Shown here: positions 33,648 through 41,634 of the stretch, piece by piece
How positions within the stretch are numbered: the stretch's first letter is position 1
How the letters are laid out: each line of letters begins with the position of its first letter
Assembly (NCBI GenBank): GCA_035461765.1
Contig: DATHUY010000153.1
Coordinates: 1 to 64,000, forward strand
Direction of reading: 5' to 3'
Source of the DNA: Longimicrobiales bacterium
Lineage (GTDB): Bacteria; Gemmatimonadota; Gemmatimonadetes; Longimicrobiales; RSA9
Length of the DNA stretch: 64,000 nt
Translations under genes and position numbers: made by a program
The notes under the pieces: generated by a model
Seen by the model: the letters and a program-made list of their open reading frames with translations, nothing else
What the model was told of the DNA's origin: nothing
Database searches by the model: none

Positions 33648-35159
33648 TCACGTCCGCACGTCCTGCCTCGCGGCAGGTGGTCCGAACCAGGTCGTCAGTG
33701 CAGCGACGAGGCCTTCCTGGTTCTGCTCCCCTGCCCACGCCACATATCCATCAGGCCGAATCAGCACGGCAGTCGGCGCAGCGACCGCGCCGATCGCCGG
33801 CAGCTCCCACGCACCCTCGTATTTCGCATCGATCAGCTGAACGCGATCGGCCCACGGACGAATGTCGATGGCACCGGCCGCACCCAGGTTGAGCAGCACG
33901 GGCCGCGCACCGTGCAGCAGCGTGAACAGCCGCAGCGAACCCGCTGCGGTCGTGATGTCGAGATCGGGCATACGGCGTCCGAGCAGCGGATGTCCCTCGC
34001 CCAGGTCGTAGCGAACGTCGAGGCCGGACATCATGGCGGCAAATCGCCTGCGCGGCTCGGCCATGCTCAGCAGCTCGGACACGACATCGCGCAACGCGTC
34101 GATGCGATCGTCGGCGCGCATGAGGGCCACCTGCGCCATCGTGTTGCGCAGTACGCGCGCACCAACGGGATGGCGCTCGGCATGATAGGTATCGAGCAGA
34201 CTCTCGTGCGACGTCTGTTTGACCACCTGCGCCAGCTTCCAGCCGAGATTCACTGCATCCTGCACACCGATGTTGAGGCCCTGGCCGCCTACCGGTGAGT
34301 GCACATGCGCGGCGTCGCCCGCCAGCAGGACCCGTCGGTCGCGGTAGGCGGCGGCCTGCCGGGTCATATCGGTGAACCGCGTGATCCACGTGGGACTGTG
34401 GACCCCGTAGTCGGTCCCATACACTGCGATCAGCCCCTCGCTGATATCGCGCAGAGTGGGCTCCCTCGTGCCGACGTGCGACTCGGTCAGCATCACCCCG
34501 ACCGTCCCGCCCGGCTCGTAAACGACTTCGCCGTCCCTGATCTCGTACTCGACCTTGCCGAGAGCGTGTATGCCCGAAGGCGTGCGGCGGATGCCCAGCT
34601 CCGGCTCCTCCGTCATCTCGACCTCGGCGAGCAGCGCGCTCGTCGTCGGATCCCAGCCGGGGAAGTCGATGCCGGCTGCTTTACGCACCACACTGCGGCC
34701 ACCGTCGCAGCCGACGAGGTACTGTGCACGCAGCGACTGGCCGTCGAGCAGCGCGACGTCGACGCCGGTGTCGTCCTGCGCGAAACCGGTCACCTCACGT
34801 CCACGATAGAACGTCACCGGCAGCTCACCGACCCACCCGGCCAGGATGCGCTCGACATGCTTCTGCCACAGGCCGAGCCCGTACGGATGCCGGGTGGGGA
34901 AGTCGCTGATGTCCAGCCGGATGCTGGCGAATCCCGCGACCTGAGCCACCTGTCCCTCAGAGAGGAAACGATCGGCGATGCCGCGCTGGTCGAGCACCTC
35001 GATCGTGCGTGAGTGCAGGCCGCCTGCCCTGGACCCAGGAAGGTCCTGACTCGGCCGTCGCTCGACAATAGCGACGTCGATATCCGCCAGCGCCAGCTCA
35101 GCCGCCAGCATCAGCCCTGTCGGACCGCCTCCGACGATCACCACTGCATGTTCCATCAT
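33648..35159 (-). CDS. FAD-dependent monooxygenase, rifampicin-monooxygenase-like
   Basis: A 503-residue class A flavoprotein monooxygenase of the PheA/TfdB/Rox type. FAD motif GGGPTGLMLAAELALADIDV and ERR; GLHSRTIEVLDQRGIADRFL; the DG motif YLVGCDGGRSVVRKAAGIDFPG; and the GD motif LLAGDAAHVHSPVGGQGLNIG. The C-terminal 100 residues are a thioredoxin-like domain (LFTLLHGARPVLLNLG, VLIRPDGYVAWAGE) as in phenol hydroxylase and the rifampicin monooxygenases. These features and the 'GLHSRTIEVLDQRG' sequence point to the Rox group that hydroxylates aromatic antibiotics, though other aromatics are possible. The start is the first of two ATGs (35159), 6 nt after AAGGAGG. Convergent with DUF4153. Confidence 0.9.
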   Translation of the reverse strand: MMEHAVVIVGGGPTGLMLAAELALADIDVAIVERRPSQDLPGSRAGGLHSRTIEVLDQRGIADRFLSEGQVAQVAGFASIRLDISDFPTRHPYGLGLWQKHVERILAGWVGELPVTFYRGREVTGFAQDDTGVDVALLDGQSLRAQYLVGCDGGRSVVRKAAGIDFPGWDPTTSALLAEVEMTEEPELGIRRTPSGIHALGKVEYEIRDGEVVYEPGGTVGVMLTESHVGTREPTLRDISEGLIAVYGTDYGVHSPTWITRFTDMTRQAAAYRDRRVLLAGDAAHVHSPVGGQGLNIGVQDAVNLGWKLAQVVKQTSHESLLDTYHAERHPVGARVLRNTMAQVALMRADDRIDALRDVVSELLSMAEPRRRFAAMMSGLDVRYDLGEGHPLLGRRMPDLDITTAAGSLRLFTLLHGARPVLLNLGAAGAIDIRPWADRVQLIDAKYEGAWELPAIGAVAAPTAVLIRPDGYVAWAGEQNQEGLVAALTTWFGPPAARQDVRT

Positions 35160-35213
35160 CGCGTGCCTCCTTTTCCGCAGATTCTGCCCTGAGACTGCAA
35201 CGCGACCGGGCTC

Positions 35214-35242
35214 TTGCCGCAAGCCCGCGGGTGAGTTATATG
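35214..35242 (+). promoter_or_regulatory. Candidate promoter of a short transcript
   Basis: TTGCCG (35214-35219), 17-bp spacer and TATATG (35237-35242). A terminator ends about 60 nt downstream, so the transcript would be short. Confidence 0.4.
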
Positions 35243-35248
35243 CTGTAT

Positions 35249-35312
35249 GTGGCAAGGAGCCGGTACGTGCTGGAAAAAGCGAAAGCCCGCCGACGAGTCG
35301 GCGGGCTTTTCT
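35249..35312 (+). ncRNA. Possible small RNA or attenuated leader
   Basis: Between the candidate promoter and a strong terminator lie only about 60 nt. They include AAGGAG followed by a GTG that opens a 20-codon frame crossing the terminator (MLEKAKARRRVGG, then LFCC and GLR). It could be a small RNA, a leader peptide with attenuator, or debris from a lost gene. Confidence 0.35.
35282..35312. terminator. Strong intrinsic terminator
   Basis: AAAGCCCGCCGAC and its partner pair around GAG, and a run of Ts (CTTTTCTGTT) follows. The A-rich side upstream also makes it active in the minus direction. Confidence 0.85.
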
Positions 35313-35371
35313 GTTGCGGTCTACGTTGAACGTCTCGGGGATCACCTGTGCGACCTCCTGTGGCTACGGAT

Positions 35372-35443
35372 CAACGCGGCTGGTGCAGCGCTATTGCGAC
35401 ATTGTCGAAATAGCCGCACTGAGACGCGCGGCGCTGCCCGTGG
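35372..35443. repeat. Copy A of a 72-bp repeat with a 23-bp palindrome
   Basis: About 86% identical (one 1-nt gap) to 46785-46855. It contains a nearly perfect 23-bp palindrome at 35391-35413 with centre CGACATTGTCG. It lies directly before a FIMAH-like gene remnant. In copy B the same segment is the promoter/operator region of a PadR gene. Confidence 0.75.
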
Positions 35444-35616
35444 AGCTCGATGCAGCGGCGGTGCAGCTCGGCCGCGGCAACGAGACGGCCCCGGCCGGCC
35501 GGCTGGGGACGTTCATCAACCAGCTGCACGCGCTGGACGGCTCCGGACGTCTCGATCGTGAGACGGCGGGTCCGCTCGCGAACCAGGCTCAGCGGATCAT
35601 CGACGCGCTGGACTGA
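35444..35616 (+). pseudogene. FIMAH-like C-terminal remnant
   Basis: The last 57 codons read like the C-terminal half of a FIMAH domain, the small helical tail found on many secreted Gemmatimonadota-type proteins: 'LDAAAVQLGRGNETAPAGRL', 'GTFINQLHALDGSGRLDRET' and 'AGPLANQAQRIIDALD'. The open frame begins upstream at a TTG (35314), inside the tail of a terminator, and passes through the repeat, so there is no plausible start for the domain. The N-terminal part of the parent protein is missing. A terminator follows at 35645-35679. It may be a leftover of a larger secreted protein cut at the repeat. Confidence 0.55.
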
Positions 35617-35644
35617 GCCGTTCGGTCGGACCGGACCACCGGGG

Positions 35645-35679
35645 AAGGCCCGCACCGTGACTCGCGGTGCGGGCCTTTT
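35645..35679 (+). terminator. Intrinsic terminator
   Basis: AAGGCCCGCACCG and CGGTGCGGGCCTT pair around TGACTCG, followed by TTTTCC. Downstream of the FIMAH-like remnant and just before the promoter of the amide cluster. Confidence 0.85.
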
Positions 35680-35704
35680 CCGCCGCGCGCCCGCGACCTA
35701 GGTT
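35676..35704 (+). promoter_or_regulatory. Candidate promoter of the ATP-grasp operon
   Basis: TTTTCC (35676-35681), a 17-bp spacer and TAGGTT (35699-35704), about 45 nt before the esterase TTG. It uses the T-tract of the preceding terminator as its -35. Confidence 0.35.
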
Positions 35705-35749
35705 CGCTGCTGCCCCCTGTCCGGACCCTGCCGCCGGAGATGAGACGAT

Positions 35750-36466
35750 TTGTGGCACCGTGAATATCAGCGCTGGTACAGCCCGACACTCGGTCGTGAC
35801 ATGGAGCTGCTCGTCCTCGGCCACAGCGGCGCGCGTGTCCTCGTGTTCCCTACATCGCAGGGCCGGTTCTTCGAATGGGAGGACCGCCAGATGGACGCTG
35901 CACTCGGCGAACACCTGGCGAACGGATGGCTCCAGCTGTTCTGCGTCGACAGCGTCGATGCGGAGAGCTGGTACGATCGGTCCCGCCCGCCCGGCGACCG
36001 TGCATGGCGGCACGAGCTCTACGACCGGTACATCCTGAACGAAGTGCTGCCGTTCACGCAGCACCGCAACCCGAACCCGTTCCTGATTGTGACCGGTGCA
36101 AGCCTCGGCGCGTATCACGCCGTCAATTTCGCATTCCGCCACCCGCACCTGGTCGGCCGCGTCATCGGCCTGAGCGGGATGTACAATATCAAGGAGCTCA
36201 CACGCGGCTACTCGGACGCGAACGTGTACGCGAACGACCCCTCCAGCTACATGCAGCACGTGGGCGACGCGGGCTGGTACGACGCTCTGCGTCGCATGGA
36301 CATCATTCTCGTCATCGGCCGGGACGATCCGCATTACGAGGACAACGTCCACCTGTCCAACGTGCTGTGGAGCCGCGGCATCTGGCACGCGTTCCGGCCC
36401 TGGGATGGCTGGGCGCACGACTGGCCGTACTGGAAGCAGATGATCAGAACGTACGTGGGGGGCTGA
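35750..36466 (+). CDS. Esterase (alpha/beta hydrolase), first gene of ATP-grasp operon
   Basis: A 238-residue alpha/beta hydrolase of the putative-esterase family. The nucleophile elbow is GASLGA in VTGASLGAYHAVNFAFRHP (Ser about residue 123), with the acid region IGRDDPHYEDN and the His in WDGWAHDWPYW. The start is TTG 35750 (no ATG or GTG fits), giving WHREYQRWYSPTLGRDMELLVLGH, the usual opening for these proteins. Spacing to the next gene is 21 nt. Within this operon it probably hydrolyses an ester or thioester link in the product or releases it. Oddly, a second esterase of a different branch sits in the opposite operon. Confidence 0.88.
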   Translation: MWHREYQRWYSPTLGRDMELLVLGHSGARVLVFPTSQGRFFEWEDRQMDAALGEHLANGWLQLFCVDSVDAESWYDRSRPPGDRAWRHELYDRYILNEVLPFTQHRNPNPFLIVTGASLGAYHAVNFAFRHPHLVGRVIGLSGMYNIKELTRGYSDANVYANDPSSYMQHVGDAGWYDALRRMDIILVIGRDDPHYEDNVHLSNVLWSRGIWHAFRPWDGWAHDWPYWKQMIRTYVGG

Positions 36467-36487
36467 CGCCAAAGCATTGGGGGTTGG

Positions 36488-37462
36488 ATGACAGTGAAGG
36501 TTGGCCTGCTGGTCGGACGGGAATGGTCGTTCCCGCCAGCGTTCATCGAGGAGCTCGCGCGGCGTGATGAGGGTGTGGTCGCGGAGTATGTCACGCTCGG
36601 CGGCACGGCAATGGACGAGCCATGTCCCTATGCCGTGATCATCGACCGCATCTCGCACGAGGTGCCGTACTACCGGTCCTATCTGAAGCACGCGGTGCTG
36701 GAGGGCGTGCATGTCGTCAACAATCCGTTCATGTGGACGGCGGACGACAAGTTCTTCGGTGCGTCGCTTGCCACGAAGCTCGGCATAGCACACCCGAAGA
36801 CGCTCGCACTGCCGAACCGCGAGTACGTGCCGGGCATCGTGCACGACGAGTCGCTGCGCAACCTGGCCTACCCGCTCGACTGGGACGCAATCCTCGACTA
36901 CATCGGCCTGCCCTGCATCCTGAAGGACGCGCACGGCGGCGGCTGGAAGGAAGTCTACGTCTGCCACACGCGCGATGACGTGCTCCGCCACTATAACGAG
37001 TCCGGCCAGCTGCAGATGATCCTCCAGGAGTTCATCGAATGGGATCACTTCGTGCGGTGCATCTGCCTCGGCCGCGATGAGGTGCTGCCGATCCGATATG
37101 ACCCGAAGGAACGTCGTTATCACGTCGAGCACGACCACCTCTCGCCGGAGCTCGGGCAGCGTATCGTCGACGATTCGCTGAAGCTCGTGCGGGCACTCGG
37201 CTACGACATGAACTCGATGGAGTGGGCCGTCCGCGATGGCGTGCCGTACGCCATCGACTTCATGAACCCGGCACCCGACATGGACGTGAACTCGCTCACG
37301 CCGCATTACTTCGACTGGGTGGTAGAGCACATGGCGGACATGGCCACACGACTTGCGAAGCAGCCGCGCGCCCAGCTCCGGGAACTGCACTGGAGCGAGC
37401 TGTTCGGGGCGCGAGGCGGGGCGGACCGGCCGCGTGGTGCGGAACGCGGGGCAACGGAATGA
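36488..37462 (+). CDS. ATP-grasp ligase (RimK-like)
   Basis: A 324-residue ATP-grasp protein. The nucleotide-binding lysine and glycine-rich loop are in PCILKDAHGGGWKEVYV (about residues 140-155), the adenine-binding segment is MILQEFIEWDHFVRC (about 178), and the metal site is AIDFMNPAPDMDVNS (about 256-270). The N-terminal preATP-grasp domain is Rossmann-like (VKVGLLVGREWSFPPAFIEELAR). This enzyme class activates a carboxylate as acyl phosphate and couples it to an amine, as in RimK and glutathione synthetase. It overlaps the next gene by 4 nt (ATGA), so the two are coupled. The substrate is unknown. Confidence 0.88.
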   Translation: MTVKVGLLVGREWSFPPAFIEELARRDEGVVAEYVTLGGTAMDEPCPYAVIIDRISHEVPYYRSYLKHAVLEGVHVVNNPFMWTADDKFFGASLATKLGIAHPKTLALPNREYVPGIVHDESLRNLAYPLDWDAILDYIGLPCILKDAHGGGWKEVYVCHTRDDVLRHYNESGQLQMILQEFIEWDHFVRCICLGRDEVLPIRYDPKERRYHVEHDHLSPELGQRIVDDSLKLVRALGYDMNSMEWAVRDGVPYAIDFMNPAPDMDVNSLTPHYFDWVVEHMADMATRLAKQPRAQLRELHWSELFGARGGADRPRGAERGATE

Positions 37463-38811
37463 GCCTGCAGGGAGCGATCGAGGACTACCACGGGCTGCTG
37501 ACGGACGAGGTCGCGCAGGAAACGCAGGCGCAGCTCGATGACCAGCTCCGTCGCCGCGGACTGTTCTTCGGTAACCGGCCGCTGTGCACGGTGCTGCGGC
37601 CGCGGTTCCTGACCCCTGCTCAGTACACGTTCCTTCAGCGCGAGGTGGGTCGTCTGCTCGGCGCGTTCGACCGCGCCTATGAGCGCGCGATCGGCGACCC
37701 GGCGTTCCGGCGGCAGTTCCGGCTGCTCGACTGGGAGGAGACGCTGATCGAGCATGACTCCGGGTTCCCCGATCCGTCACCTGTGTCGCGGCTGGACGCG
37801 TTCTTCACGCACGAGCGCGGCGGACTCCGGTTCACGGAGTACAATGCCGAGACGCCGGCGGCGGCGGCGTACAACGATGTGCTCGCGGAAGTCACGTACG
37901 GCCTGCCCGTCATGCGGATGTTTCTGCGGAAGTATGATGTCCGGCCGCTGCCTGCGCGGCACCTGGTGATGCACGCATTGCTCGACGCCTACCGCAGCTG
38001 GTCGGGCAGCCTCACGCGACCCACGATCGGGATCCTGGACTGGCGCGAGGTGCCGACGTACAGCGAGTTCCTCATCACCCAGCAGTACCTGCACTCGCAG
38101 GGGCTCGACTGTGTGATCGCCGACCCGCGCGACTGCGAGTACCGCGGTGGCAAGCTGTACGCGGATGGCCGCCACATCGATCTCATCTACAAGCGCGTGC
38201 TGATCACCGAGCTGATCGAGCGGGGCGGGCTCGATCATCCCATCGTGCGTGCCGTGCGCGATGGCGCCGTCTGCATGGTGAACCCGTTCCGCTGCAAGAT
38301 CCTGCACAAGAAGGCGAGCCTGGCCGTGCTGAGCGACGAGGTGAACGCCGACATGTTCACGGCGGACCAGCAGGAGGCGATTGCCTCGCACATCCCGTGG
38401 ACACGGGTGGTCGAGGAACGGCGCACGATCCTGCACGGAGATGAGATCGACCTGGTCCCGCACATCGCGGCGAACCGCGATCGCTTCGTGTTGAAGCCGA
38501 ATGACGAGTACGGCGGCAGCGGCATCGTGCTCGGCTGGGATGTCGACGACGACGCCTGGAGCTCGGCGATACGGCAGGCCCTCGACGAACCGTATGTAGT
38601 GCAGGAGCGCATCACGCTGCCCGAAGAGTCGTACCCGTCGCTGGTCGGCGGACGTGTCGCCTTCTCCGACAGGATCATCGACACGGCGCCGTTCGTCTTC
38701 CACGGCGCGTTCATGGACAGCTGCCTGACCCGGCTGTCGAGCGATCCGCTGGTCAATGTCACCGCAGGAACGGGATCCAGCCTGGCCACGTTCGTTGTCG
38801 AAGCGCGCTGA
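37459..38811 (+). CDS. Circularly permuted ATP-grasp, GspS-like amide ligase
   Basis: A 450-residue protein of the circularly permuted ATP-grasp type 2 family, related to the synthetase part of glutathionylspermidine synthase. The conserved region is in the last 150 residues: VLKPNDEYGGSGIVLGWDVD and YVVQERITLPEESYP (ATP binding) with MVNPFRCKILHKKASLAVL before it, where the LHKK basic segment is typical. The N-terminal part has CTVLRPRFLTPAQY, LRFTEYNAETPAAAAYNDVL and PTIGILDWREVPTYSEF. It should make an amide bond between a carboxylate and a polyamine-like or amino acid amine. The start ATG 37459 lies inside the end of the ATP-grasp gene. Followed after 8 nt by the GCS2 gene. Confidence 0.87.
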   Translation: MSLQGAIEDYHGLLTDEVAQETQAQLDDQLRRRGLFFGNRPLCTVLRPRFLTPAQYTFLQREVGRLLGAFDRAYERAIGDPAFRRQFRLLDWEETLIEHDSGFPDPSPVSRLDAFFTHERGGLRFTEYNAETPAAAAYNDVLAEVTYGLPVMRMFLRKYDVRPLPARHLVMHALLDAYRSWSGSLTRPTIGILDWREVPTYSEFLITQQYLHSQGLDCVIADPRDCEYRGGKLYADGRHIDLIYKRVLITELIERGGLDHPIVRAVRDGAVCMVNPFRCKILHKKASLAVLSDEVNADMFTADQQEAIASHIPWTRVVEERRTILHGDEIDLVPHIAANRDRFVLKPNDEYGGSGIVLGWDVDDDAWSSAIRQALDEPYVVQERITLPEESYPSLVGGRVAFSDRIIDTAPFVFHGAFMDSCLTRLSSDPLVNVTAGTGSSLATFVVEAR

Positions 38812-38819
38812 GGAGCCAC

Positions 38820-39944
38820 ATGAAGCCGCCGTCGCTCACCATCGGTATCGAGGAAGAATACCAGATCATCGACCCGCAGACGCGTGAGTTGCGCTCCTAC
38901 ATCAGCGAGATCCTGAAGGAGGACGAGCTGATCCTGCGCGAGGTGAAGCCGGAGCTGCACCAGTCGATCGTGGAGGTCGGCACCACGATATGCCAGACAC
39001 CACTGGAGGCACGCCGCGAGCTCATTCGGCTGCGGGCGCTCGTGCTCGGGCTGGCGCGCAAGAAGAATCTGGCCATCGCCGCAGCGGGCACCCATCCGTT
39101 CTCATCATGGGTCGACCAGGAGATCACGCCGCTCGAGCGGTATGTCGGCGTGAAGCAGGACATGCAGGACCTGGCGCAGCAGCTGCTGATCTTCGGCACG
39201 CACGTGCACATCGGCATCGAGGACCGCGAGTTCCTGATCGATGCGATGAACGTCAGCCGCTACTTCCTCCCCCACCTGCTCTGCCTCACGTCCAGCTCAC
39301 CGTTCTGGGTCGGGCGGAACACCGGACTCATGTCATACCGCAGCGTCATCTTCCGCAACTTCCCGCGCACCGGCATACCGCGTGTCATGCACTCGTACGG
39401 CGACTACTCGTACCTGCTCGAGCGGCTGGTCCGGACGCGCTGCATACCGGACGGATCGAAGATCTACTGGGACGTGCGACCGCACCACAACTACCCGACG
39501 CTGGAGTTCCGCTTCGCGGACGTATGCACGCGCGTCGATGAGGCCGTCTGCCTGGCCGCCATCCTCCAGGCCATCATCGCCAAGGTCTACCGGCTGCGCC
39601 GCGACAACATGACGTTCCGCGTTTATCCCTCGGACCTGATCGAGGAGAACAAGTGGCGCGCCGTCCGCTACGGCATGCACGGCCAGCTGATCGACTTCGG
39701 CAAGGAGCGCGAGTGTCCTGCGCGCGACCTGATCCTGGAGCTGATCGAATGGTTCATCGACGATGTGGTGGACGAGCTGGGCAGCCGCGCCGAGGTCGAG
39801 TACGCCTACCGCATCCTCGAGAACGGCTCCAGCGCGGACCGCCAGCTGCGCGTGTTCCAGGAAACGGGAGACCTCCACGCAGTCGTCGATTCGCTGGTCC
39901 GCGAAACGGCGGAGGGCGTGGATCAGCCACTTCCGATGCGCTAG
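38820..39944 (+). CDS. GCS2-type carboxylate-amine ligase (YbdK-like)
   Basis: A 374-residue member of the glutamate-cysteine ligase family 2 (YbdK/EgtA). Signatures: [20 protein letters not shown] (opening), [20 protein letters not shown] (metal site), [28 protein letters not shown], and [19 protein letters not shown]. Such enzymes join the gamma-carboxylate of glutamate or another acid to an amine with ATP; YbdK itself is a weak gamma-glutamyl-cysteine ligase. Length normal. The start has GAGGAG 5 nt upstream, 8 nt after the preceding gene. In this operon it would make one of the peptide/amide bonds next to two ATP-grasp enzymes. Confidence 0.93.
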   Translation: MKPPSLTIGIEEEYQIIDPQTRELRSYISEILKEDELILREVKPELHQSIVEVGTTICQTPLEARRELIRLRALVLGLARKKNLAIAAAGTHPFSSWVDQEITPLERYVGVKQDMQDLAQQLLIFGTHVHIGIEDREFLIDAMNVSRYFLPHLLCLTSSSPFWVGRNTGLMSYRSVIFRNFPRTGIPRVMHSYGDYSYLLERLVRTRCIPDGSKIYWDVRPHHNYPTLEFRFADVCTRVDEAVCLAAILQAIIAKVYRLRRDNMTFRVYPSDLIEENKWRAVRYGMHGQLIDFGKERECPARDLILELIEWFIDDVVDELGSRAEVEYAYRILENGSSADRQLRVFQETGDLHAVVDSLVRETAEGVDQPLPMR

Positions 39945-39952
39945 ATTCAGGG

Positions 39953-40747
39953 ATGGAATACACCGGCATCAGGAGCAGAACCGAGCCGCGGCCGCTGATC
40001 GGCGTGCCCGCTCAGACGCTCCAGGCGATCGATGGAATACCCGCGGAGCTGCCGCACTCGTGGGTGATGAACCACCGCTACCTGACGGCGCTCGCCGCGG
40101 TCGGCGCAGCGCCCGTTCTCGTCCCCCTGCTCGTACACAATATCGAGGCATTGCGCGGCGTCTACGAGTCGCTCGACGGCGTGTTCATCGCCGGCGGCGT
40201 CGATGTCGACCCGTCCAGCTACGCTGCGGAGCGCGGTGCCTTCTGCGGCCGCACTGACCTGGATCGGGATGCTGTGGAGATCCAGCTGGCGCGGTGGGCG
40301 CGCGAGGACGGCAAGCCGGTGTTCGGCGTGTGTCGCGGGTTGCAGGTAGTGAACGTCGCGGCGGGGGGCTCGCTGCTGCAGGACTGCGCCGCGGACGCGC
40401 CGGGCTCGCTCAAGCACGACTACTTCCCGAATGCAGGATACGCCCGCGACTTCCTCGCCCACAGCGTTCGCGTGGAGCCGGGCTCGCGGCTGCACGAGAT
40501 TTTCGGCGCGGACGAGGTGCAGGTGAACAGCATGCACCATCAGGTAGTCGAACGCCTGGCGGATGGCCTGGTCGTCACTGCGACGGCGCCGGACGGGCTG
40601 ATCGAGGCGATCGAGGCGCCGGGCGAGCCGTTCACGCTGGGCGTGCAGTGGCATCCGGAGATGCTTATCGACAGCGATGTCGGCACGCGGAGGCTGTTCG
40701 AAGCGTTCGTCGAGGCGAGTGCGGCGCGGCGCGGCGTGCTGAGCTAA
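39953..40747 (+). CDS. PuuD-like gamma-glutamyl amide hydrolase
   Basis: A 264-residue class I glutamine-amidotransferase-type hydrolase. The catalytic cysteine is in FGVCRGLQVVN, and the His/Glu pair in LGVQWHPEM; the oxyanion loop is FIAGGVDVDPSSYA. PuuD removes gamma-glutamyl groups from gamma-glutamyl-GABA; here the target could be a gamma-glutamyl intermediate built by the GCS2 enzyme of the same operon. ATG 39953 lies 8 nt after the ligase stop. It is the last gene of the plus-strand operon and ends 33 nt before the convergent esterase stop. Confidence 0.94.
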   Translation: MEYTGIRSRTEPRPLIGVPAQTLQAIDGIPAELPHSWVMNHRYLTALAAVGAAPVLVPLLVHNIEALRGVYESLDGVFIAGGVDVDPSSYAAERGAFCGRTDLDRDAVEIQLARWAREDGKPVFGVCRGLQVVNVAAGGSLLQDCAADAPGSLKHDYFPNAGYARDFLAHSVRVEPGSRLHEIFGADEVQVNSMHHQVVERLADGLVVTATAPDGLIEAIEAPGEPFTLGVQWHPEMLIDSDVGTRRLFEAFVEASAARRGVLS

Positions 40748-40780
40748 CTGAGCAGGGCGGCGCCGGGCGCCGCTCGCGTT

Positions 40781-41614
40781 TCAGCCGCGTCGGGCCGACT
40801 GGCCGAGCACGAACGCCAGCTTCCGCCGGACGCGCCGCGCCCATGCGCGCTCGCTGTGGTCCCCGGCCGTATCGACCACGAACATCAGGTCGTCCAGGTT
40901 GCGGTAGCCTTTCGCCTCGAGTATGTCGCGCAACAGCATGACATCCTGCAGCGTGCGCTCGCCTTCCTTCATTCCCACATCGATGTAGATGCGGCCGCCC
41001 ACGAACTGCTGCCGCTTCACCCATTCGAGCATGGCCCGGTCCGCAAACCAGAGCGACGGGCTCATGACGCCGGCAAAGCCGAACACGTGGCGGTATCTGA
41101 AGAACGCGTAGAGGCTGATCAGACCGCCCATCGATGAGCCGGAGATGCCGGTGTTCGCCGGGTCGGTCAGCGTACGGAAGGACCGGTCGACGAGCGGCTT
41201 CACGGTTTCGGCAATGAAGCGCAGGTACAGCTCGCCGCGCCCGCCGCCACCCTGGCCGCCGTCCAGCGTCTCGTCGCGGAACGGGCTGTATTCGTCGGTG
41301 CGCTCCGGCCCCATGTTCGGGATGGCGACGACAATGACCTCGAGACCATCCTCGCTCGCCGCCTCCAGCGTCTGATCGACGGCCCACTCGCCCGCGAAGC
41401 TCGTTGCGGGGTCGAAGAGGTTCTGGCCGTCGTGCATGTAGACGACGGGGTACCGCGCATTGCTGCCGTCATCGTAGGACGGCGGCAGGTACACGAGCAG
41501 GTCGCGGTCATTGCCGAGCTGCGGGCTGTGCACGCGCTCCAGCTGCTTGATGCAGCCGACGACGCCATGACGCGATGGATCGACGGCAGCAGGGTAGTCC
41601 TTCCACTCCGGCAT
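40781..41614 (-). CDS. Esterase (Fes/IroE-like alpha/beta hydrolase)
   Basis: A 277-residue esterase of the enterochelin-esterase-like branch: LVYLPPSYDDGSNARYPVVYMHDGQNLFDP (opening), GISGSSMGGLISLYAF (nucleophile elbow GSSMG, Ser about residue 157) and the C-terminal GDHSERAWARR that supplies His. It is of a different branch from the first esterase at 35750. Gap to the ATP-grasp gene that precedes it on the minus strand is 20 nt, so the two are co-transcribed. The enzyme might cleave an ester in a siderophore or peptide product; no siderophore genes are visible, so the substrate is not known. No signal peptide. Confidence 0.91.
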   Translation of the reverse strand: MPEWKDYPAAVDPSRHGVVGCIKQLERVHSPQLGNDRDLLVYLPPSYDDGSNARYPVVYMHDGQNLFDPATSFAGEWAVDQTLEAASEDGLEVIVVAIPNMGPERTDEYSPFRDETLDGGQGGGGRGELYLRFIAETVKPLVDRSFRTLTDPANTGISGSSMGGLISLYAFFRYRHVFGFAGVMSPSLWFADRAMLEWVKRQQFVGGRIYIDVGMKEGERTLQDVMLLRDILEAKGYRNLDDLMFVVDTAGDHSERAWARRVRRKLAFVLGQSARRG

Positions 41615-41634
41615 CTCGTTCTACTTCACGGTTT

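Noticed and set aside
35597-37780. A 727-codon open frame on the minus strand
   Set aside because: Antisense to the esterase and ATP-grasp genes, with low-complexity Arg/His-rich sequence. The plus-strand frames have clear family motifs.
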